Shown here piece after piece: positions 60,401 through 64,000 of a DNA stretch of 64,000 nucleotides; position 1 is the first letter of the stretch; each line of letters begins with the position of its first letter. The notes beneath the pieces were generated by a model that worked only from the letters and a program-made list of their open reading frames with translations, was not told where the DNA came from and ran no database searches. The DNA is from Lytechinus variegatus (taxonomy: Eukaryota; Echinodermata; Echinoidea; Temnopleuroida; Toxopneustidae). Position numbers and translations under genes: made by a program. The stretch covers positions 8,478,501 through 8,542,500 of the forward strand of contig NC_054758.1 of assembly GCF_018143015.1 (NCBI RefSeq), written 5' to 3'.

Positions 60401-63400
60401 TGCGGTGCATAGATTGTTTCTGTTTGAAAAAAAAGTAGAAACACATTAAGATGTACTCTTCCATTTTCCCTTAGCCAGACAACCATCACCAAGATCTTTT
60501 TTCAAAATCAATTCTGTTTTTCCTACCTTTTTTACTTAGTGACTCTCAATGGGCTCCTGAAGAGCCACTGAGTTCGACAGAACGGTCCTGTGGATGTTTA
60601 TGGTCTGATGGAAACAATGCTGACAATCATGGTCGATGGGACAGTAGGGATTGTCAAGACGCACTGCCTTACATCTGTGAAAGAACGCAAAGTAAATCAT
60701 GATTTTTTTTGTCTTCGAGTACAGTATGATATAATGTACAGTTACTACACACCATAATAAGGTTTAACTAAGAATTACACGCACGAGATACTTTTGGAAT
60801 AGTTCTAAGGGTCTGTAATTGTTCTAATGGCAGACTAAGATTATGTCTTATGAATTTCGTAGGATATAAGACGATCATCCCCATTTATAAACCATCCTCG
60901 TCTCAAAACCACGACCAACTGACAGAAAAATGTCATCATTAAAAAAAAAGGTAAATACTATAGGATTTATATAGCGCACGTCTCCACCTTGTTAGGCGAT
61001 CAAGGCATTCCTATGCATTACCCCGGCTAAGCTAGTCTACATATTCCGGTGCTCACAGCTTTTTGAGGAATTACTACCTGTCCGTCTGTACCCATTTTCC
61101 TCACCCGGGTTGAGTTTAGTACAATGTGGGTAAATTTCCTGCTGAAGGAAAAAACGTCATGGCTGGGAATCGAACCTACGTCCATCGGATTGAAAGACGA
61201 GAGCCTTAACCACAAGACCACAGGGCCGCCGGTACCACTCATTTGTAATTTTTCGGTAGGCTAAATAAGAGACTTGTAGCTGATTCATTTTTGGAAAAGC
61301 ATTTGAATAGGTGTAAACATATTACCATTATATAAAAGAATGTAAAAAAAATAAACTATGAACTCGCAGATCAATGTTAAACTTAATGCTTAGACTAATG
61401 TTTAATTCATTGAAGTTTTATTAAGCAACAAGACTACCGAAACGTTTGAAAATGCACCCCTCTTATAAAATATTTTTCTCTTACGCAGTCCCACTTGATG
61501 GAAAATGGACAGAAATTGAAGGAGTGAAAGATGTGCAGTATTACTTCTCAACATTTATGTCGAATTTTTTCAATGCAAGGGAGTATTGTAGGCATATAGG
61601 TGGACATCTAGCGCAACTGAAAACTTCAACCATTTATGTAAGTTATTTATTCAAAAAAACTTTATCATATAAGCTTGACACCGTGCAAGAAAAACCAGAC
61701 AGCCTTTTCTCGCCACTTCCTCTTTCGTTGTAATCATTTGGCGACTGTAGTCTTTGTTTCATACATCATGCACATGGTAAATAGTAGTAAGGATTTCATG
61801 TATGCTATTATCGGACGATGGAGGGTCTGTGGCCGCTTCCCACGAAAGGCATTATATTGCCATTGATTCTATATAAAATCTTATACTTTTATACATGATT
61901 TCATTTTCCTAATTTCTTTCAGTATCTAAACAATATTACCGTGAGTATTCTAAATTTCTTCCAAAATGATATAATGCAAAGTATTATGATATAATTCGAA
62001 GTTAAAACTTGAAAACAAAATAACGAATGGAACATATTCTGATACATATATTCCCAAGAGAACTTTCGGGATTTGTATAACAGAAAACAGTTTTTAGCAT
62101 TCAGTCATATCTAACAATTTATTCTTCTAAATTATTTATATTTTCCATGGGCTACAGACGGCAGTGAAAACTCAATTTGAAAATATGCAGGTCTACAGGT
62201 TTTTCTTCGGGCTAGATGATCTAAGTAGCGAAAATAATTTTCGATGGGCTGATGGCACGTTATTAAGCAAAACGGGGGTAAGATTTATCGTATCATATTT
62301 CTTCCTTTATTTTCGTGAACTTCTCAGTTACATTTACTACATCATTAACAGTTGTAGTAGTTAGAGATAGTAGTAGTGTCGTGGTAGTAGTAGTTTTAGT
62401 AGAACAAGTAGTAGAAGTAGTAGTAGTACAAAAAAATCTACGTAAATTCAACGTAGACGACGCCACCGCCATCGTCACCGTGGCCGTTAGAAAACGGTGC
62501 CTATAATCACGCTCTGTGCTAGCGAAACAAAATTTAATTTCCGGTAAACGAGGTGAATTTAAAACTGGTGTTACTCTTTCATTCCATGTTGTAGCTAAGG
62601 TAACACTTTGAAAGAGAGGCCTAATCTAGGCCTCTTTTATACTTTGAAGGATTTTGATGAAAATAATTTCATGTTTTACTACGTATTAATTGGGACATTA
62701 TTTCAATGATCATTTCCGATGCAATCATTGTAAAAAAATGCCTTATAAGGGAATCCTTACTGCATTGCCTATGGTGATAGCAATTGTAGACTGGTGATTT
62801 AATAATTATGTTTTTCCGACTCACTTTCTAAGCAGTTATTGGAAGGTTGAAATAATGAATAATGATAACAAGCAGTGCCACTCAATCATAACTCTCAATA
62901 TTGAAGATCATTAATTATGTGGTTTTTAACTGATCATGTGAGATAGAATAATATATATATTTTTTTATATTTATATATTTTAAGAAAGCGAGAATGTATA
63001 CAAGATATCACTATCTGACTCGTCGCATATTAAGCTACATCACATGCATACTAATGTTTCAAGAATTGATATATTTTGTTATTATTATTTTCATCCGACG
63101 TTTTATATGGAGTGTTGAGGCCAAGTGGATTAGTCTACAGACTTTGAAACAGAGGGTCGTGGGCTCGAATCCAAGCCATGGCGTAATTTCCTCCGACCCA
63201 GCTGATGTACCAGGCAGGAATTTATTCCTTAAAATGCCATCGCGCTTTAAAAGGCTGTGGCGCTAAAGCCATGGTAAAGATATCCAATCAAATGCGTAGT
63301 GACGCATTCGGTAGTGATATGCGCTATATAAGCATGTTGGTATAATTATTATTATTATTATCATGTCATTGTCGGTATGTGCTTGCTTGATTTTACTCTA

Positions 63401-63665
63401 CTTCTTGAAATGTTGATACTGTAGCCTCGATTACCCATTTTAATCAGTAACAACTATTTATCTTCATACTAATATGTAAGCAATGTTATAATTCATCAAT
63501 AACATATTTCTGTGATTGCACCAACATGCAGATATTCACTATGGATCGGCATGAACCCGGATAATTATGAAGGGTACGAACATTGTGTGGAGAGGAATTC
63601 AAACATTGGTTGGAATGATCTTTTTTGTAGCACTCAATTGAGATTTGTGTGCGAGAAACCAGAAG
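33315..63665 (+). CDS. Multi-domain C-type lectin gene, 11 exons seen, 3' incomplete
   Basis: Exons: 33315-33420 (signal peptide); domain 1 34744-34898, 42156-42274, 51721-51845; domain 2 58669-58805, 59588-59703, 60540-60691; domain 3 61489-61637, 61923-61940, 62158-62277, 63532-63665. Each lectin domain is cut at the same places with phases 1-0, 0-2, 2-1, as expected from repeated duplication of one three-exon unit. The protein is secreted or anchored beyond the window. C-type lectin domains bind sugars through Ca2+ with EPN/QPD and WND motifs; domains 1 and 2 lack the first, domain 3 has NPD and WND. The last exon leaves phase 1, so more follows. The gene spans 30 kb because of transposon-filled introns in domain 1. 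One join (62277 to 63532) is out of phase by one base. Confidence 0.85.
33832..33910. mobile_element. hAT-like terminal fragment
   Basis: CAGGGATTCTCAAATGGTG with a GGCGC-rich continuation resembles the ends of hAT transposons (CAGGGgTTCtCAAAc-type). No matching second end was found, so the call is weak. Confidence 0.35.
34529..34600. repeat. AGT trinucleotide repeat
   Basis: Imperfect (TAG)n/(GAGTAG)n run in the first lectin-gene intron, 150 bases before the lectin domain 1 exon. Confidence 0.85.
34744..34898 (+). CDS. Lectin domain 1, first exon
   Basis: Acceptor ttccatgtag in phase 1, donor gtaagt in phase 0. It encodes a first cysteine (QICNTPNW), an aromatic-rich strand, TWDDAKDYCRSQGGDLAVI and SHEQN. 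This is the classic N-terminal half of a C-type lectin domain (WxxAxxxCxxxGGxLAxI). Confidence 0.9.
34972..35830. mobile_element. TTAA-type foldback element, family 2, copy 3, with nested MITE
   Basis: It opens aaaggacaagtccgctccc, the family 2 end, and carries its internal words (gtaaaataagaaagtta, gcaaatgagg, ttcctccctgaacatgtgg). It is more diverged than the other copies. At 35557 the element is interrupted by a MITE and resumes with gtggacttat at 35795. Confidence 0.7.
35557..35792. mobile_element. C/G-run MITE nested in the foldback element
   Basis: The ends gcagtgggggatccag and ctagatccaccta are inverted. Inside are G/C-runs and a gagcggcgccgaaggcgccgc hairpin. Similar GGATCC plus long C-run modules occur at 40325-40390, 43780-43820 and 49670-49790. 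Confidence 0.6.
36292..36838. mobile_element. Foldback element with ACTACACAAATT arms
   Basis: The left arm aacttatcaaacttcacgag then cgcactacacaaatt pairs with aatttgtgtagtgcg then cttgtgaagtttgataactt. Arms are 40-80 bases with a ~400-base noncoding interior. It lies in the first intron of lectin domain 1. Confidence 0.75.
37671..38047. repeat. 42-bp minisatellite, left arm of element A
   Basis: The unit is ggttcgtaattccgaaggtt followed by cgtcaatccgaaaacgaaat and aa, about six regular copies from 37751 on plus shorter ones before. The reverse strand is open in one frame (NYEPYFVFGLTNLR repeated), which is a by-product of a period divisible by three. Confidence 0.95.
38532..38687. mobile_element. 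Small foldback MITE, GGGGCCCGTTGCATAAAA ends
   Basis: The left ggggcccgttgcataaaac pairs with gttttatgcaacaggc, and inside ttttacctgagaaaact pairs with agttttctcaggtaaaaa. It is about 155 bases, similar in design to 22662-22819, and nested in element A. Confidence 0.8.
39631..40232. mobile_element. Two abutting inverted-repeat elements in element A
   Basis: tatattagatagcc at 39631 and ggctatctaatata at 40034 bound the first. Immediately next, 40049-40096 and 40184-40232 form ~48-base complementary arms (cagatattgactgatggg and its complement). The palindromic centre has ttttccctcgtgatc and cgagaaaatataa. Both are noncoding. Confidence 0.6.
41189..41652. repeat. 42-bp minisatellite, right arm of element A
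   Basis: The inverted form of the left-arm unit, written ttcggattaacgaacc and ttcggaacaacgaacc with cttatttcgtt between. Copies vary in length (21, 42) and in aacaac versus aattac. The right end is cttcggaattacgaagtgta. Confidence 0.95.
42156..42274 (+). CDS. Lectin domain 1, second exon
   Basis: Acceptor cttcaaag in phase 0, donor gtaagt in phase 2. The product SFLNTFALKRPGTN runs into YNYWIGLSDIDDDRVYTWVN. It carries the WIGL hallmark and the following W of the domain. It lies 7.3 kb from the first exon, just past a 4-kb TU-like element that ends at 41658. Confidence 0.9.
43050..43311. repeat. Minisatellite, left arm of element B
   Basis: About five degenerate copies of the ttcgtaattccgaagg / ccgaaaacgaaataagg unit. 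Confidence 0.9.
44026..44186. mobile_element. Small foldback MITE, TGGGGTGCATTTCAT ends
   Basis: The left ctggggtgcatttcat and right atgaaacacccccct are inverted. Inside acttgtcggacgttttatcc pairs with tgacaacttgtcggacg-type words. It is about 160 bases, nested in element B; design like 22662-22819. Confidence 0.7.
44775..45000. repeat. G/C-run and poly-T module
   Basis: Alternating ggggggacg, ccccccctaaattt and two long T-runs (44864-44880, 44980-45000). The word ccctaaatttt recurs four times in both orientations. Looks like a decayed foldback of the C/G-run family. Confidence 0.6.
45022..46612 (-). mobile_element. 3'-truncated LINE, ORF2 endonuclease only
   Basis: Minus-strand frames 46574-45912, 45934-45287 and 45278-45033 are parts of one ORF2. 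They show LLISGDVNRNPGPS, FGALNSRSLRNKS, CETWLSPDD, AVIYRPPSG, ITGDLKIHL (usual GDFNIH) and SDHSAVVWRI of the AP-endonuclease. The link to the RT begins (YSSDITLQKRIRRRLETKW), but no RT follows: the copy stops near 45080. Frame breaks near 45920 and 45285 disable it. Loss of the 3' part is unusual, as LINEs normally lose the 5' part. Confidence 0.88.
46613..49184. other. 2.5 kb inside element B, not identified
   Basis: It lies 5' of the minus-strand LINE frames and could be that element's 5' region or another insertion. It includes a GC-richer part at 47850-48060 and a gagctctgtgggaggtcaac patch at 48925. No domain is readable. Confidence 0.35.
49185..49271. repeat. Perfect 42-bp palindrome
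   Basis: 49185-49226 and 49230-49271 are exact reverse complements with a 3-base loop (AAT). Arms begin ctcacgcttcacgatcgg. Confidence 0.95.
49280..49310. repeat. Perfect 15-bp palindrome next to the 42-bp one
   Basis: cctaaaacttatata, one G, then tatataagttttagg. It starts 8 bases after the preceding palindrome ends. Confidence 0.95.
50297..50748. repeat. Minisatellite, right arm of element B
   Basis: About ten copies of the inverted unit (ttcggactaacgaacc, ttcggaattacgaacc, tcatttcgtt), with a ~125-base higher-order repeat visible (50415-50515 and 50545-50640 share ttcaaaattaggaacc). Confidence 0.93.
51505..51667. mobile_element. TA-flanked MITE upstream of a lectin exon
   Basis: tgTACAGGGGCCGTG at the left and CGGCCCCTGCTGTA at the right are inverted copies with TA ends, as in Tc1/mariner-like MITEs. 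Inside are G- and C-runs. It ends 53 bases before the third exon of lectin domain 1. Confidence 0.65.
51721..51845 (+). CDS. Lectin domain 1, third exon
   Basis: Found by phase: AG at 51719-51720 entered in phase 2 completes a Gly codon from the second exon. It reads YSNLRSQGEQGGCVRLRT, then GQWEGSDCALERVHICQRDS, with a donor at 51846 in phase 1. The two cysteines plus the last one (ICQ) complete the domain. The EPN/QPD position reads GEQG and WND reads WEGSD, so Ca2+-dependent sugar binding is unlikely. A MITE (51505-51667) lies 53 bases upstream of the acceptor. Confidence 0.85.
52130..52330. repeat. CCGTATTATGATAGC repeat, left partner
   Basis: ggcccgtattatgatagc plus (t)taaccctagtctaaag, and a second ggtattctgatagcc. 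An inverted relative lies at 57905-58100. Confidence 0.5.
52405..54395 (-). mobile_element. 5'-truncated LINE with reverse transcriptase
   Basis: Minus-strand frames 54381-53809, 53721-52786 and 52985-52590. They carry KASGPDMIPARLLKE, KKGDRSRPENYRPVSL, LLDFSKAFDKVPH (motif A), GVPQGSVIGPLLFLLYINDL (motif B), FADDCALY (motif C) and KYLGITFTDNLSW. The endonuclease is missing. The 3' end is a (GAA)n tail (cttcttcttcttc on the plus strand at 52411). Frame breaks near 53760 and 52860 disable it. It differs in sequence from the LINEs at 17086 and 45022 and belongs to another Jockey/CR1-group family. Confidence 0.92.
54620..55690. repeat. CTAG-rich low-complexity tract
   Basis: Over ~1 kb the words ctaga, tctag, agatct, cctaga and taggcct recur very often without fixed period (for example ctagacctagatctatatca near 55534). 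The nature is unclear: a decayed satellite or a biased simple sequence. Confidence 0.6.
55800..57870. repeat. Degenerate ~145-bp tandem array, split by a MITE
   Basis: Units carry gttaccatggcaa at 57030, 57178, 57335, 57481, about 57623 and 57745 (spacings 148, 157, 146, 142, 122), followed by aaaaatatgtcttgcagatc and a tgtgtgccaaattt-type word. A further copy lies at 55820-55900, on the other side of the 1071-bp MITE at 55951-57021. Confidence 0.8.
55951..57021. mobile_element. 1.07-kb TA-flanked inverted-repeat element
   Basis: The left end CAGCGCGTCCC then AAAAAAAATGTCCCTCTG, and the right end its complement, with TA on both sides (55949-55950, 57022-57023): Tc1/mariner-type. Inner arms of ~110 bases near 56050-56160 and 56815-56930 are also complementary (gcttcagtggttttgaatac against gtattcaaaaccgctgaagc). 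No transposase frame. Inserted inside a tandem array. Confidence 0.85.
57905..58100. repeat. CGTATTCTGATAGC repeat, right partner
   Basis: gctatcagaatacggacc ends a stretch of ttaaacc/ggtttaa words, an inverted relative of 52130-52330. It may be an independent MITE. Confidence 0.5.
58101..58668. other. Lectin-gene intron before domain 2
   Basis: The open frame at 58205-58492 shows no lectin or other motif and has no matching splice phase. Nothing else is seen. Confidence 0.45.
58669..58805 (+). CDS. Lectin domain 2, first exon
   Basis: Acceptor cattttgcag in phase 1; the weaker donor gttagt leaves phase 0. RCSWHQYGQSFYRFMG precedes SFDSAKTECANIGGRLAIIR, the N-terminal half of a C-type lectin domain with its first two cysteines. 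Confidence 0.88.
59588..59703 (+). CDS. Lectin domain 2, second exon
   Basis: Acceptor aatttctcag in phase 0, donor gtgagt in phase 2. TFLESFLTPAL is followed by CYWIGLSRSSDTDPFRWNDS. WIGL and the later W are conserved. An extra cysteine sits just before WIGL, as in some long-form lectin domains. Confidence 0.9.
59803..59878. repeat. Single end of a Tc1/mariner-like element
   Basis: It shares acaaatgtataactttaaaa-type sequence and the terminus ttttgatacgcactgta with 22411-22500. Confidence 0.5.
60540..60691 (+). CDS. Lectin domain 2, third exon
   Basis: Acceptor tttacttag in phase 2, donor gtaaat in phase 1. DSQWAPEEPLSSTERSCG then GRWDSRDCQDALPYICE gives the C-terminal half with its cysteines. 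The EPN/QPD position is occupied by PEEPLS and WND reads WDS, so a canonical Ca2+/sugar site is not seen. An extra cysteine (SCGC) could pair with the one in the second exon. Confidence 0.9.
60945..61236 (-). mobile_element. tRNA-derived SINE, minus strand
   Basis: Read on the minus strand: head with A box (tggtcttgtggttaagg) and B box (ggttcgattccc, plus-strand 61165-61176), body with ttccttcagcagg, and 3' end gcgctatataaa-type (plus strand tttatatagcgc at 60968). It lies in the intron between lectin domains 2 and 3. Confidence 0.85.
61489..61637 (+). CDS. Lectin domain 3, first exon
   Basis: Acceptor tcttacgcag in phase 1, donor gtaagt in phase 0. WTEIEGVKDVQYYFSTFM precedes FFNAREYCRHIGGHLAQLKT. 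The domain lacks the first cysteine present in domains 1 and 2, so it is the short form. Confidence 0.88.
61923..61940 (+). CDS. Lectin domain 3, 18-base micro-exon
   Basis: Acceptor cctaatttctttcag and donor gtgagt, both near consensus, bracket six codons (YLNNIT) with phase 0 at each end. It fits between the first exon (phase 0 out) and the next one (phase 0 in). It adds an NIT sequon at the point where the domain's loop starts. Domains 1 and 2 have no such exon. It could be skipped without changing the frame. Confidence 0.6.
62158..62277 (+). CDS. Lectin domain 3, second exon, ends one base out of phase
   Basis: Acceptor gggctacag in phase 0. TAVKTQFENMQVYRFFFGLD runs into ENNFRWADGTLLSKTG, where the usual WIGL reads FFGL. 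The only GT donor (gtaaga) follows a run of five G at 62274-62278, so the exon is 120 bases and leaves phase 0. The third exon needs phase 2, as in domains 1 and 2. One G fewer in the run would restore it. Confidence 0.82.
62348..62430. repeat. TAG trinucleotide repeat
   Basis: Imperfect (GTA/TAG)n run in the intron after the second exon of lectin domain 3. Open frames on both strands (poly-V, poly-T) are artefacts. Confidence 0.9.
63109..63362 (+). mobile_element. tRNA-derived SINE
   Basis: The head ggagtgttgaggccaagtgg carries an A box and gctcgaatcc at 63163-63172 a B box. The body ends gcgctatataagcatg, and the tail is (ATT)n (63345-63362). Same family as 16639-16855 and more complete. 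It lies 170 bases before the last lectin exon. Confidence 0.88.
63532..63665 (+). CDS. Lectin domain 3, third exon, with NPD and WND motifs
   Basis: Acceptor caacatgcag; the readable frame enters in phase 2, and the donor gtaggt leaves phase 1. YSLWIGMNPDNYEGYEHCVE precedes GWNDLFCSTQLRFVCEK. It has the NPD form of the EPN/QPD sugar-selectivity motif and the WND Ca2+ motif, with the three expected cysteines. If translated in frame, this is the only one of the three domains likely to bind sugar through Ca2+. Confidence 0.88.
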
Positions 63666-64000
63666 GTAGGTCTGAATTAATTGGATAATTTATTGGGGAT
63701 CTTCACCCAGCGACGTACAGAGATCCAAGAACAAAGAAAATGTATTGTCAAATACCCTTTATGACAAAGCAAAACCAAGGAGTCTTTGTCGAAATTTGAT
63801 TATTCAAATCAACAGTTCCATACAATCGACTTATTTGCAATTTTTCGTCAGTTCGGAAACTTAATTGACCTCCCATATGTCAATTTTTTCTTTCATGGGA
63901 GTACATTTATGGAGTTTTTTAATCAGCCATGCGTAGCGGAGCAAAAATACAACAACCCTGTTGGAACTGAAACATTTTCCTTTTTCATATAGATATTGTC
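63666..64000. other. Lectin-gene intron at window end
   Basis: Starts with donor gtaggt. Open frames here show no lectin motif. The gene should continue beyond the window with a phase-1 exon. Confidence 0.5.

Noticed and set aside
62293-62506. Poly-Val and poly-Thr frames on both strands
   Set aside because: Translation of a TAG trinucleotide repeat in an intron.
63109-63180. tRNA gene (A and B box)
   Set aside because: No full cloverleaf with paired acceptor stem; body and ATT tail show a SINE.

Overview
The window is animal nuclear DNA: GT/AG introns, intron phases that chain correctly, non-LTR retrotransposons, tRNA-derived SINEs and many small inverted-repeat transposons. An echinoderm, most likely a sea urchin, is inferred from the protein types (single-domain receptor tyrosine phosphatase with a mixed EGF/Ig/FN3 ectodomain; multi-C-type-lectin protein) and from foldback transposons with minisatellite arms, a class known from sea urchins as TU elements. 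No database search was run, so the taxon is an inference.

Two multi-exon plus-strand genes are readable. Gene 1 (1281-15517, 5' end outside the window) encodes EGF-like, Ig-like, FN3, transmembrane, juxtamembrane and one PTP domain over 13 exons, ending in a Tyr-rich tail. Its PTP keeps the catalytic Cys and Arg but has Asn for the general-acid Asp (WPN for WPD) and other changes, suggesting a pseudophosphatase or weak enzyme. The FN3 domain next to the membrane has a basic insert with two furin-type sites. Gene 2 (33315-63665, 3' end outside) starts with a signal-peptide exon and continues with three C-type lectin domains, each built of exons with the repeating phase pattern 1-0, 0-2, 2-1. 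The third exon of domain 1 (51721-51845) and an 18-base micro-exon in domain 3 (61923-61940) were found by phase and motif. Domain 3 alone keeps both NPD- and WND-type calcium/sugar motifs, but its second exon ends one base out of phase.

The rest is mostly repeats. 1-1204: a 116-bp satellite rich in short dyads. 1404-15307: introns with three foldback elements or SINE fragments and a ~105-bp GCGCGAAGCGCG-type tandem repeat. 17086-21600: a nearly full-length minus-strand LINE. 22400-31100: TTAA-flanked foldback elements, other MITEs, a LINE 3' relic and a short LTR-element fossil. 33421-58668: the very large introns of gene 2, holding two TU-like elements (37663-41658, with a perfect 10-bp target duplication, and 43046-50753), two truncated LINEs, a pair of perfect adjacent palindromes (49185-49310), a CTAG-rich tract and a tandem array split by a TA-flanked MITE. 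58669-63665: compact lectin exons with two SINEs and microsatellites.

The two genes look like cell-surface or secreted recognition and signalling proteins. They are neighbours, but nothing in the sequence shows they act together. Exon boundaries are hand-made predictions from splice motifs, phase and protein motifs.
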